Part shown: positions 1 through 6,971 of the stretch, piece after piece
Numbering within the stretch: the first letter of the stretch is position 1
Layout: every line of letters begins with the position of its first letter
Program-made: the position numbers and the translations under genes
Origin: DATJIG01 sp050260515
GTDB taxonomy: Bacteria > Pseudomonadota > Alphaproteobacteria > SMXQ01
DNA length: 33,802 nucleotides
Assembly (NCBI GenBank): GCA_050260515.1
Contig: JBLNCI010000041.1
Location: 1-33,802, forward strand
Direction of reading: 5' to 3'
The notes under the pieces: model-generated
The model's database searches: none
What the model was told of the DNA's origin: nothing
The model's input: the letters and a program-made list of their open reading frames with translations, nothing else

Positions 1-22
1 TCGTCTTCCGATATTGATTCAT
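1..22 (-). CDS. 5' end of an unknown gene, cut by the window edge
   Basis: Only seven codons are visible (MNQYRKT), running off the left edge. The start is supported by an unusually complete Shine-Dalgarno match on the minus strand, AAAGGAGGTG at about 27-36, four or so bases before the ATG. Nothing can be said about function from so short a stretch. A minus-strand terminator lies upstream of it at 232-265, so its own promoter should lie between about 40 and 230. Confidence 0.55.
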
Positions 23-231
23 TCGACACCTCCTTTCCGGTTGCGGTGTCGCTCCGTGGGCCAATCGCTGCAGTCGACGGACCGCACGAAGCGACGCGGA
101 TCAATCTGCGCGCGCGCAAAATCCGGCACAAGGGGGCTGTGGAGAGATTAAGGCAGCGTGCGCGGCGGCTGTGGAGAAACGCGGGGCGGCGAGGAGACTC
201 AATGTCTCCTTTCGTCACCCCCGCGCCCCTC

Positions 232-265
232 TTTTGTAAAAACGGACGGGGTGCAACCCGTCCGT
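232..265 (-). terminator. rho-independent terminator (minus strand)
   Basis: A perfect 9-bp stem (ACGGACGGG at 242-250 with CCCGTCCGT at 257-265, 6-base loop) is followed on the minus strand by TTTTACAAAAG. It would stop minus-strand transcription before it reaches the gene that starts at position 22. The surrounding spacer (23-507) otherwise holds a short 7-bp hairpin (192-210) and a dispersed-type repeat (303-335), but no convincing gene. Confidence 0.55.
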
Positions 266-302
266 AGTTGGGGGTCCAGGGCCGCCACTCCGAGTTCCGT
301 GG

Positions 303-335
303 CTCTGGATTCCCGCTTGCGCGGGAATGACGACA
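303..335. repeat. dRS3-like palindromic intergenic repeat
   Basis: The core is the perfect inverted repeat ATTCCCGC-TTGC-GCGGGAAT (309-328), preceded by CTCTGG and followed by GACGACAGAAACGAG. Repeats of the form TGGATTCCCGC-loop-GCGGGAATGAC are widespread between genes in proteobacteria; the Neisseria dRS3 repeat has the same core. Only this one copy is present in the window, so repeat status rests on recognition of the consensus. Confidence 0.6.
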
Positions 336-468
336 GAAACGAGGCACAAGGCCGGGCATGACGCGGTGTTTACATGAGCGCCTCACCGCCCGCTCTCGTT
401 TCTCCACAGCCTCCACGCGACCCCTTGCCGACGTTTCCGGAAAACGGCAGCCTCGGCGGAGCATGATC

Positions 469-495
469 GCCGCCCTCCGGGCGGCTTTTTTATTT
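469..495 (+). terminator. rho-independent terminator just upstream of the terminase-like gene
   Basis: GCCGCCC (469-475), loop TCC, GGGCGGC (479-485), then TTTTTTATTT. The T-run ends one base before the GGAGAGGAG ribosome binding site of the gene starting at 508. So close to a start codon, it either ends an upstream transcript or acts as an attenuator in the leader of that gene. Confidence 0.75.
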
Positions 496-507
496 GGAGA
501 GGAGACG

Positions 508-1071
508 ATGGACACGAACGAGATCACCGCGCCCGCGCACGCCTGCGCGGACAGCGATGCGAGCGCGAATGCCGCCGACAGCGCGCAGCCAACCGCGCAC
601 GAGGAGGTGGGCCGTGACGACGAGCGCCGCGAGCTCATCCTCGAACGCGTGTACGCGTTGTTGTGGGAGGGCCTCAGCCTGCGCGCGATCGCGCGCGAGC
701 CGAACGCGCCGACGCTCGGGACGTTGCAGCGCTGGCTCGCCGAGGACGACGGCTTCCACGCCGAGTACAAGCGCATCCGCCGCAGCCAGCGCGAGACGAT
801 GATGGACGAGACGGTGGCGATCGCCGACGAGCCGACCGACGATCTCAGCGCCGCGCGCCTGCGGGTCGCGGCGCGACGGTGGCGCATCGACCACGACGCG
901 CGCATCGCCGCCCGCAAGGCGGCGCAGGCGGCGACCAACGCGCGCGACGCCGACCGCCGGCGCGAGCGCGCCCGCCGCGCCCACGAAATCCGCCGCAAGG
1001 AGGAGGCGGAGGAGCGGCAGATGCGAGAGATGACGGAGCGGGTGAAGAGGCTGGGGTTATTCAGGGAGTGA
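508..1071 (+). CDS. phage terminase small subunit-like protein (Sf6 type)
   Basis: A 187-residue protein. Residues about 45-125 match the layout of Sf6-type terminase small subunits: a helix-turn-helix with the phrase LSLRAIAREP, then GTLQRWLAEDDGF, then MDETVAIADEP and ARLRVAARRWR. In phages this subunit recognises viral DNA for packaging. The N-terminus (1-35) is low-complexity and acidic/alanine rich; the C-terminus (130-187) is a long, highly charged, probably helical Arg/Glu segment. The ATG at 508 has a strong GGAGAGGAG site at 496-504. No large terminase subunit, portal or capsid gene is nearby, so it is an orphan: a prophage remnant or a gene taken over for another use. Base composition is like the host, arguing against very recent arrival. 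Functional packaging activity is not implied. Confidence 0.6.
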   Translation: MDTNEITAPAHACADSDASANAADSAQPTAHEEVGRDDERRELILERVYALLWEGLSLRAIAREPNAPTLGTLQRWLAEDDGFHAEYKRIRRSQRETMMDETVAIADEPTDDLSAARLRVAARRWRIDHDARIAARKAAQAATNARDADRRRERARRAHEIRRKEEAEERQMREMTERVKRLGLFRE

Positions 1072-1200
1072 GGATGCAAAAGCGGTGTGGGGCAGCAGTC
1101 CTTATTGGTGAGCGTCGACACATTTGCGAGAGCCCCCTACACTGCCTGTGAGCGCAACGCGCCTAAAAGCAAGAACCGAGAATACAGGGCGGGGAATAGC

Positions 1201-2127
1201 GTGCGGTATGTGGGGGATGATGCTGCTATCAGGGCTTCCGCCTTCGAACACGTGCGGCATCTCAACCAAATCCAGTCTCTCTTAACGGAGAGCGATCTCC
1301 GCGCAGGCTTCTATTTCAACGGACAGCGGGTTCCGTTGATCAATCCGCAACGCGGAATCTTTAAGCCCAAGGAAATGCGGTTCCTACTGTCCATCCGAAC
1401 CGTCTTCCCGCGGCGAGGCCGCCGCGTGTGGTACGACGATCAGCTCACCGTTCATCAACAGATCTTCAGCGGTGAAGAGACCGTCGACTACGCATTCATG
1501 GGCGATAATCCCGCCGCTGCGGACAACGTCTGGCTGCGAGAGGCCTGCGAGCACGACATCCCAGTGATCTATTTCCTGGGCGTTTCCCCGGGATGCTATC
1601 GCGCGCTTGTGCCGACGTTCGTCGTGGATTGGGATGCGTACGCTTTGAAGGTTCGAATTGCTTTCGGTGATGTGGACTCGAAGGTCATTGCGCCGCCGCA
1701 ATCTGCGCTCGAGCGGAGATACGCTCTGCGGACAGTAAAGCAGCGCCTTCATCAAGATTCGTTCAGGCAGGCTGTAATCGCCGCCTACAGCGGTCGCTGT
1801 GCACTATCGGGCCTTCCGGAACCGCGCCTGCTCGACGCCGCGCATATCGTTCAGGATTCGGACGAACAATTTGGTCAGCCTATCGTTCGCAACGGCTTGC
1901 CCTTGTCCAAAATTCATCACGCTGCATTCGATTCTCATTTGATCGGCATCGATCCCGACTACCGTGTTCACGTTTCTGGCCTGCTTTTGGAGCAGCGGGA
2001 CGGGCCGATGCTCGAAGCGCTAAAAAGCCTAAATGGCCAATGTCTGCGGCACCCCAAACGTGACGAGGACCTCCCCGATAGGGACCGCCTTGCGAGAAGG
2101 TTCGAGCTCTACAAAGCAGTCGCCTAG
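1201..2127 (+). CDS. HNH endonuclease (probable restriction-type)
   Basis: About 308 residues from the GTG chosen here. The C-terminal part carries an HNH module: GRCALSGLP, DAAHI (H215), RNGLPL (N231), and IHHAAFD (H239/H240), the pattern of the HNH_2 group. The N-terminal half (FNGQRVPLINPQRGIFKP, YFLGVSPG) resembles the region that accompanies this nuclease in stand-alone HNH proteins often found with restriction genes. Metal-dependent cleavage of DNA is the family activity; the target is unknown. The start is uncertain: the frame is open from GTG 1087, and GTG 1210 is also possible; 1201 has GGGGAA upstream and matches where homologues begin. GC is near 50% (about 50% at 1261-1320, 52% at 1921-1980) against over 70% in neighbours, and codon use is relaxed, suggesting horizontal acquisition. 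No methyltransferase partner is visible. Confidence 0.8.
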   Translation: MRYVGDDAAIRASAFEHVRHLNQIQSLLTESDLRAGFYFNGQRVPLINPQRGIFKPKEMRFLLSIRTVFPRRGRRVWYDDQLTVHQQIFSGEETVDYAFMGDNPAAADNVWLREACEHDIPVIYFLGVSPGCYRALVPTFVVDWDAYALKVRIAFGDVDSKVIAPPQSALERRYALRTVKQRLHQDSFRQAVIAAYSGRCALSGLPEPRLLDAAHIVQDSDEQFGQPIVRNGLPLSKIHHAAFDSHLIGIDPDYRVHVSGLLLEQRDGPMLEALKSLNGQCLRHPKRDEDLPDRDRLARRFELYKAVA

Positions 2128-2340
2128 GCGGGAAAACTCCCCCGGAACCTCCTCTCCCCTCCTCAGTTAGCCTCCTTGAGTGCGCCGGGACCGCGCCGCG
2201 GCTCGCTGCGCTCGCGGACTTGCGCCGTTTTCGCCGGCGCGCGACGGCTCGGGTGCGGCTCTCCCGTGGTACGCCTGCCCGGTCCGCACCCGCTCGACCG
2301 TGCACGCCACGACCACCCCGCAACCGCCGCGGAGGATTCC

Positions 2341-2901
2341 ATGGCCCGCTTCACCCTCTACTCCGACGCGTTCGCCAACGGCGAGGCGATCCCTGCGCGC
2401 CACGCCCGCGATGGCGACAACGTGTCGCCGCCGCTCGCCTGGGAGAACCCGCCCGCGCGGGTGAAGAGCTTCGCGCTGATCGTCGAGGACCCCGACGCGC
2501 CGTTCACGGTGTTCCGCCACTGGGTGGTCTACGACATCCCCGGCGACTGGCGCGCGCTGCCCGAGGGCCTGCCCGACGGCGCCGAGTCGGTGCCGCTGCG
2601 CGAGGGCGTCAACTCGTTCGGCAACGACCACTACGACGGGCCGATGCCGCCGCCGCTGCACGGCGTCCACCACTATCATTTCCGGCTGATCGCGCTCGCC
2701 GTGCCGCAGCTCAAGTTGTCGCCCGACGCCACCGCCGACCGGCTGTGGCGCAACGCGCGCCGCCACGTCTGCGGCGAGGCGCAGCTCATCGGCACCTACA
2801 AGCGCACGCTCGCCAAGACGCTGTTCGGCAAGAAGGCGAAGACGCGCGAGAGCGCCGAGGCCGAGGCGCCGGCGGCGGCGCGGACGCGGGAGCACGCGTA
2901 G
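2341..2901 (+). CDS. YbhB/YbcL family PEBP-like protein
   Basis: A 186-residue member of the phosphatidylethanolamine-binding/Raf kinase inhibitor-like family. Visible signatures are DGDNVSPPLAW (24-34), the anion-site motif DPDAP (50-54) with HWVVYDIPG (60-68), and HHYHFRLIAL near residue 118. The usual bacterial length is 150-180; the extra C-terminal tail (about 160-186) is Lys/Ala/Glu rich. No signal peptide is present, so it is probably cytoplasmic. The biochemical role of bacterial members is not settled. The ATG has GGAGG at 2331-2335. The 213-base spacer before it holds no other recognisable gene. A terminator follows at 2970-3000. Confidence 0.85.
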   Translation: MARFTLYSDAFANGEAIPARHARDGDNVSPPLAWENPPARVKSFALIVEDPDAPFTVFRHWVVYDIPGDWRALPEGLPDGAESVPLREGVNSFGNDHYDGPMPPPLHGVHHYHFRLIALAVPQLKLSPDATADRLWRNARRHVCGEAQLIGTYKRTLAKTLFGKKAKTRESAEAEAPAAARTREHA

Positions 2902-2958
2902 CGCGGAGTGGTGCGGTCCGCCGCGCGCTCTCTTCGTCGATCTCATTCTCCGAAGTCC

Positions 2959-3158
2959 CCCTCACCCTGCCCTCTCCCCGTTGGGGAGAGGGTTTTTATT
3001 TGTGCGGACCGTACACGCCGCTGCTCGCTGTCGCGCTCACAGTCGCTCTGCCCTCACCCGCTCTCCCCGCTGGGGAGAGTTTCTGATTTGACGCGCGAGT
3101 CCGGGCGCGATGGCAAGTCTCCCTCTCCCCGCCCGGCGGGGAGAGCGTCGGGGTGAGG
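2959..3158. repeat. three copies of a CCCTCACCC/GGGGAGAG palindromic repeat
   Basis: Copy 1 (about 2959-2992), copy 2 (3051-3079) and copy 3 (3123-3158, inverted) share CCCTCACCC next to a hairpin of CTCTCCCC and GGGGAGAG. In copy 3 the stem is an 11-bp pair, CTCTCCCCGCC/GGCGGGGAGAG (3123-3133 with 3135-3145), and the GGGTGAGG box lies after it, so it is in reverse orientation. Repeats of this type are common between genes of GC-rich proteobacteria. Part of a 740-base spacer without a supported gene. Confidence 0.7.
2970..3000 (+). terminator. rho-independent terminator after the PEBP gene
   Basis: A perfect 10-bp stem CCCTCTCCCC (2970-2979) with GGGGAGAGGG (2983-2992), a GTT loop, then TTTTTATTT. 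It is the first copy of the intergenic palindromic repeat, here with a T-run that makes it a plausible terminator for the gene ending at 2901. Confidence 0.75.
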
Positions 3159-3328
3159 AGAACCGCCATCTCGCGGGAGCGAACGCGCGGGTCTCGCGTT
3201 ATGTGCGTGAAGACGAAGGGAGCGCGCACGACGCAACGCAACCCGACCTCGCCTCGCGCAGGGCCGTTCCGGCCCGATCCGCGCGCCCACTCGACGGGCC
3301 ATGGGCGAGAGACGCACAAGTCGTAGCG

Positions 3329-3360
3329 GCCGACGCCGTTTCGCGTTGCACGGCGTCGGC
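3329..3360. other. 10-bp inverted repeat in the long spacer
   Basis: GCCGACGCCG (3329-3338) pairs perfectly with CGGCGTCGGC (3351-3360) across a 12-base loop. There is no T-run on either strand, so it is not a standard terminator. Function unknown. The rest of 3160-3490 shows no gene with a ribosome binding site or recognisable product. Confidence 0.4.
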
Positions 3361-3492
3361 ACCTTACCGCGCGATCCGCCGGACACGTGCGGCCGCTGGG
3401 GCCCGTGTCATGCCGTGTGGCCGGCTTCGGTGCCGGCGACGGCGATGCCTTCGGATGGCCCGCCGTCGTCACGGCGCTGCCCTGAGCCGACC

Positions 3493-3517
3493 CGAACTTT
3501 TCCGGTGCGGGCCCGTT
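3493..3517 (+). promoter_or_regulatory. ECF-sigma (EcfG-like) promoter of the microprotein/topoisomerase cluster
   Basis: CGAAC (3493-3497), a 16-base spacer, CGTT (3514-3517). The alphaproteobacterial general-stress sigma EcfG recognises GGAAC-N16/17-CGTT, so only the first base departs. A sister site with the same layout and much of the same spacer precedes the paralogous microprotein on the minus strand (7109-7133); both begin CCGAACTTTTC. The microprotein ATG is 124 bases downstream. Regulation by EcfG is inferred, and no ecfG, phyR or nepR gene lies in the window. Confidence 0.6.
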
Positions 3518-3529
3518 GTCCCCTTCACA

Positions 3530-3556
3530 TCCCAACTGGGCACGTCCCAACTGGGC
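3530..3556 (+). repeat. two 12-bp direct repeats below the ECF-like promoter
   Basis: TCCCAACTGGGC occurs at 3530-3541 and again at 3545-3556, a 15-base period. They lie just downstream of the expected start site of the 3493-3517 promoter, in the leader of the microprotein transcript. Each copy could form a small hairpin (CCCA/TGGG). They might be a regulator site or a leader element; neither is proven. Confidence 0.5.
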
Positions 3557-3641
3557 GGACCAGGTGGAGCGCGGATCGGTCGGCGCGCCTCGATCGCTCG
3601 ATCGGATCCCCGCACGCACCGGCCACCGCGAAAGGAGCACC

Positions 3642-3716
3642 ATGAACGGCGTCATCTATCTCGTCGGCCTCGTCGTCGTCGTCCTCGCGATCCTGTCGTT
3701 TTTCGGACTCCGGTAG
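3642..3716 (+). CDS. 24-residue single-pass membrane microprotein, copy 1
   Basis: MNG followed by a hydrophobic stretch (VIYLVGL, VVVVLAIL, SFFGLR) fills the whole 24-residue product, enough for one transmembrane helix with a C-terminal Arg. The ATG is preceded by AAAGGAG (3631-3637) at good spacing. A second gene on the minus strand at 6972-7046 encodes a product of the same length identical at 20 of 24 positions, which is strong evidence that both are real. It sits below an ECF-like promoter and about 100 bases upstream of the topoisomerase IB gene. The function of this small family is unknown to me; the context suggests a stress-related membrane role. Confidence 0.8.
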   Translation: MNGVIYLVGLVVVVLAILSFFGLR

Positions 3717-3784
3717 CGCTCACGCGCAGGTCTGCGCTGACGCGCGGGGCCTCCGCTCGCGCGTTCACGCGGGCTTCGCCGCAC

Positions 3785-3810
3785 GGAACCGAACCGGCAA
3801 CGCGGCGGTT
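3785..3810 (+). promoter_or_regulatory. second EcfG-like promoter, directly before topoisomerase IB
   Basis: GGAAC (3785-3789), a 17-base spacer, GGTT (3807-3810): one mismatch to GGAAC-N17-CGTT. The topoisomerase ATG is only 8 bases after the -10 element and has no Shine-Dalgarno sequence, so a transcript from here would be nearly or fully leaderless. Confidence 0.5.
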
Positions 3811-3818
3811 ACCCGACC

Positions 3819-4955
3819 ATGAGCAAATCCATCTCTCCGCGCGTGACCCGCCGCGCCGCCGTTGACGACGGCGCCGGCGACATCGACGCCAACGTTCAGG
3901 CTGCGGCGTGCGCGGGCCTCGTCTACGTCAGCGACGAGGACCCCGGCATCCGGCGCGTGGGCGCGGGCGAGGGCTTCAGCTACCGCCTGCCCGACGGGTC
4001 GACGCTCAAGGACAAGGGCGAGCTCGTGCGCATCCGCTCGCTCGCGATCCCGCCGGCGTGGACCGATGTGTGGATCTGTCTCGACGAGAACGGCCACATC
4101 CAGGCCACAGGTCGTGACGCGAAGGGGCGCAAGCAGTACCGCTATCACCCGCGCTGGCGCGAGGTGCGCGACGCCGACAAGTACGAGCACATGATCGAGT
4201 TCGCGCGCGCGCTGCCGGCGATCCGCGCTCGCGTCGCCGAGGACATGGCGCGCCGCACGCTGTGCCGCGAGAAGGTGCTGGCGACCGTCGTCTACCTGCT
4301 CGAGAACACGCTGATCCGCGTCGGCAACGGCGAGTACGCGAAGAGCAACAAGAGCTACGGCCTGACGACGCTCCGCAACCAGCACGCCGACGTCAACGGC
4401 GGCGAGCTGCGTTTCGCGTTCAAGGGCAAGAGCGGGAAGGTCTGGAAGCTCCGCTTCCGCGACCGGCGCATCGCCCGCATCGTGCGCGCCTGCCAGCACC
4501 TGCCGGGCCAGCGGCTGTTCCAGTACGTCGACGATGCGGGCGAGTTGCACCCGGTGACGTCGCAGGACGTGAACGCGTACCTGCGCGAGATCTCGGGTGC
4601 GGACATCTCGGCCAAGGACTTCCGCACCTGGTCGGGGACGGTGCTCGCGGCGATGGCGCTGGTGGCGCTCGAGCCGTTCGACAGCGCGGCCAAGGCCAAG
4701 CGGCTGCTCAAGGGCGCGATCGAGCAGGTCGCGCAGCAGCTCGGCAATACGGTGACGATCTGCCGCAAGTGCTACATCCACCCCGAGGTGGTGAGCTCGT
4801 ATCTCGACGCGTCGCTCGCCGGCGCGCTCGCGGTCAAGGACAGCGACGGCGACGACGCGTACGCGCTGACCGCCGAGGAAGCCGCGGTGCTGGCGTTCCT
4901 CGAGCGACGCCTCGCGCAGACCCATGACGGCGCGGCGCGCAAGAGCGCCGCCTGA
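3819..4955 (+). CDS. DNA topoisomerase IB (poxvirus-like)
   Basis: A 378-residue enzyme of the small bacterial type IB family, which relaxes DNA supercoils through a 3'-phosphotyrosine intermediate. The N-terminal DNA-binding domain covers about 30-120 (LVYVSDEDPGIRR, LAIPPAWTDVWIC, GRDAKGRKQYRYHP). The catalytic domain follows, with R167 in LIRVGN, the lysine loop FKGKSGK (201-207), R269 in KDFRTW and the nucleophile Y319 in CYIHP. All expected catalytic positions are present and length is normal. It lies below two ECF-like promoters and behind a membrane microprotein, and its 3' end overlaps the YihY-family gene by 32 bases. Stress-responsive expression is inferred from the promoters. Gene symbol left blank because bacterial naming varies. 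Confidence 0.93.
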   Translation: MSKSISPRVTRRAAVDDGAGDIDANVQAAACAGLVYVSDEDPGIRRVGAGEGFSYRLPDGSTLKDKGELVRIRSLAIPPAWTDVWICLDENGHIQATGRDAKGRKQYRYHPRWREVRDADKYEHMIEFARALPAIRARVAEDMARRTLCREKVLATVVYLLENTLIRVGNGEYAKSNKSYGLTTLRNQHADVNGGELRFAFKGKSGKVWKLRFRDRRIARIVRACQHLPGQRLFQYVDDAGELHPVTSQDVNAYLREISGADISAKDFRTWSGTVLAAMALVALEPFDSAAKAKRLLKGAIEQVAQQLGNTVTICRKCYIHPEVVSSYLDASLAGALAVKDSDGDDAYALTAEEAAVLAFLERRLAQTHDGAARKSAA

Positions 4956-5862
4956 GTCCGCGAGCGGCGCCGTGCCGGATCGGGCCGCGGACGGAGCGGA
5001 GAGAGCCGCGACGCCCGACACGGGGTGGCGCGCCACCGTCGTGCGGGTGCGCCGCGGCATCACGGAGGGCGCGCTCGTGCCGCTGTCCGCGGCAACCGCG
5101 TTCTATTCCTTCCTCACGATCCCCTCGGCGCTGAGCGCCGCGGTCGCGTTCTGCGGGCTCGCCTTCGACGAGGCGGCAGTGGAGCGCAGGCTCGCGCTGC
5201 TCAAGGGCCACATGGGTCCGCAGGCGTTCGACATGATCGCGGGCCAGTTCCACTTCCTGGTCGGCCAGCCGCGCGGCACGCTGTTCGTCAGCTTCGCTCT
5301 CAGCCTCGGCGTCGCGCTGTGGAGCGCGATGGGTGCGGCGGCGTCGACGATCACGGCGCTGAACGCGGCCTACGGCGAGCGGGAGGCGCGCGGTGCGCTT
5401 CGCTATGGCGCGGTGGTGGCGGCCACCGCCATCGTCGCGATCCTGGTGATTCTGGCGTCGCTCGCGCTGCTGGTGATCGGGCCGATCGCGGTGGCGCGCC
5501 TCGGCCTCGGGCCGTGGACCCATGGCGCGCTCATCGCCGCGCGCTGGCCGGCGCTGGTCGCGCTGTTCGGGTTCGCGGTGGCGCTCGCCTACCGCTTCGC
5601 GCCGTCGCGCCATATCCCCGAATGGCGGTGGGTGAGCTGGGGTGCCGCGGCGGCGGTCGCCGTGTGGCTGCTCGCGTCCGCCATGGTCTCGTTCTACGCC
5701 GCGCACTTCGCGTCCTACGCGCGCGTGTACGGGTCGCTCGCGGGCGTGGCGCTGATGATGCTCTGGCTCTACGCCTCGGTGTTCGCGATCGTGCTCGGCG
5801 CAAAGATCAACGCCGAGATCGAGCACCGCGCGGGCGGCGACGAGTCTAGACGATCCTCCTAG
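4924..5862 (+). CDS. YihY/BrkB family inner-membrane protein
   Basis: A 312-residue multi-pass membrane protein. Hydrophobic segments lie at about 50-75, 110-135, 160-190, 205-225, 240-260 and 270-295. The family signature is clear: LSAATAFYSFLTIPSAL near the first segment and YGSLAGVALMMLWLYAS followed by GAKINAEIE near the end. The family was once called ribonuclease BN in error; its real function is not established, though transport or envelope roles have been suggested. The ATG lies 32 bases inside the topoisomerase gene without a strong ribosome site, so translation is probably coupled. Its TAG stop (5860-5862) overlaps the stop of the opposing microprotein gene. Confidence 0.88.
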   Translation: MTARRARAPPESASGAVPDRAADGAERAATPDTGWRATVVRVRRGITEGALVPLSAATAFYSFLTIPSALSAAVAFCGLAFDEAAVERRLALLKGHMGPQAFDMIAGQFHFLVGQPRGTLFVSFALSLGVALWSAMGAAASTITALNAAYGEREARGALRYGAVVAATAIVAILVILASLALLVIGPIAVARLGLGPWTHGALIAARWPALVALFGFAVALAYRFAPSRHIPEWRWVSWGAAAAVAVWLLASAMVSFYAAHFASYARVYGSLAGVALMMLWLYASVFAIVLGAKINAEIEHRAGGDESRRSS

Positions 5863-5930
5863 AAGATCATGTAGAGGAGGATGATGACGATCAGCGGTAC
5901 GCCCATCAGCCACATGATTACTGCCGGCAT
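5859..5930 (-). CDS. 23-residue membrane microprotein of a second type
   Basis: Reads MPAVIMWLMGVPL followed by IVIILLYMIF, almost wholly hydrophobic with a Gly-Val-Pro turn in the middle, then TAG. A GGAG motif lies eight bases before the ATG. Very short proteins with a W-L-x-G-V-P pattern are common next to stress and membrane genes in alphaproteobacteria but are usually left unannotated; I know of no function. It lies 109 bases downstream of the membrane protein gene at 6040-6894 on the same strand and could be the last gene of a three-gene transcript starting at about 7100. Its stop codon overlaps that of the YihY-family gene in a shared CTAG. Confidence 0.65.
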   Translation of the reverse strand: MPAVIMWLMGVPLIVIILLYMIF

Positions 5931-6039
5931 GCGTGTTGCTCCGTAGGTTGCGAATCGCGTCCGCGTGGCGGTGACGCGACGTCAGCCCCTCATCCCCATT
6001 CTCAGCAGCGTTTCGTCAGCGCCCGGTACCTCAGCGCCG

Positions 6040-6894
6040 TCAGTGCCACGGGAAGTTGCCGATGCCCGTGCCCTGGTCGCGATGGCGGCCGCCCGTTACG
6101 GCGGCGAACCACGCCCCGGCCGCGGCCGCGGCGAGTGCGGCGGCGATCAGGAAACCGGTGATGATCCCGGTCTTGCGGGCGACATCCACGGCGCGGCGCG
6201 CCTTGGCCAGCGCGTCGTCGACGCGCCGGGTCGCCTCGTCCTGGGACAGCCCGGTGCGGGCCGACACCAGCCGCGCGACGTACGCCTTGTCGTCGTCGGG
6301 GACCGGCCTGCCGGCGGTGCCCTGGGCGAGGATGCGCGCGACCTCCTTCTTCGCCGCCTCGGTGTCGCCGACGCGTGCCGGATCGTCGCTGCGGAACATC
6401 GTGTCGACCGCGGTTCCCATCGGGTCGGTGCGCGCCTGATCGCTGGCCGACGACGACGCCGCGGCGCCCGCCGCCTTGCCCGCGCCGCTGATCACGCCGG
6501 TCGCGCCGACCAGCGCGAACAGTGCCGCGATCAGCACGCCCAAGCCCCACACCGTGAGCCCGTGCATGCCGTCGCGAACGTCGGATTCGGCCTCGGTCGC
6601 ATCACCGACGCGGCGGCGCATCCGTCCGGCGACGTAACCGCCGGCGAGATTGCTCGAGATCACCACCCACAGCGTCCACAGGCCGAGCGCGATGGCCCAG
6701 GTGACCTTCGATGCGCCCTCGCCCGCGTAGGGCGAGACCATCGACAGGCCGATGGCGGTGCCGAAGGTCAGCAGCACGAGCGAGATCGCGGCGGCGACGA
6801 CGGTGCCGGCGAACACGGCGCACCAGTCGACGTACGAATGCGGCTCGGCTTCGGCGATGGCCGCGACGGTCGCGGCCTGGGGACGGGTGGCCAT
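6040..6894 (-). CDS. multi-pass membrane protein of unknown function (PhnA-like type)
   Basis: A 284-residue protein with hydrophobic segments near 25-50 (WCAVFAGTVVAAAISLVLL), 75-100 (ALGLWTLWVVISSNLAGGYVAGR), 120-145 (LTVWGLGVLIAALFALVG) and 245-270 (IITGFLIAAALAAAAAGAWF). The stretch between the third and fourth is soluble and charged (GDTEAAKKEVARIL, DDALAKARRAV). Similar alphaproteobacterial proteins are labelled 'PhnA-like' in databases, but no role in phosphonate metabolism follows. The ATG at 6894 has GAGGA upstream; the frame is open further but upstream sequence overlaps the microprotein gene. Probably co-transcribed with the microproteins at 6972-7046 and 5859-5930, all three being membrane products behind one ECF-like promoter. 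Confidence 0.75.
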   Translation of the reverse strand: MATRPQAATVAAIAEAEPHSYVDWCAVFAGTVVAAAISLVLLTFGTAIGLSMVSPYAGEGASKVTWAIALGLWTLWVVISSNLAGGYVAGRMRRRVGDATEAESDVRDGMHGLTVWGLGVLIAALFALVGATGVISGAGKAAGAAASSSASDQARTDPMGTAVDTMFRSDDPARVGDTEAAKKEVARILAQGTAGRPVPDDDKAYVARLVSARTGLSQDEATRRVDDALAKARRAVDVARKTGIITGFLIAAALAAAAAGAWFAAVTGGRHRDQGTGIGNFPWH

Positions 6895-6971
6895 GGCAGT
6901 GTTTCCTCGAGTTGCGGGCCGTCGCGTCGGTGGCGCGCCGGCGAAATCGGTTGCGGAAGCGCGATCCGGCG

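Noticed and set aside
46..361. Two short plus-strand frames in the left spacer
   Set aside because: They have no ribosome site, read through a terminator hairpin and a dispersed repeat, and show no coding bias.
2908..3655. Several short frames on both strands of the 740-base spacer
   Set aside because: They run through the palindromic repeats and hairpins and contradict each other; none has a proper start site or recognisable product.
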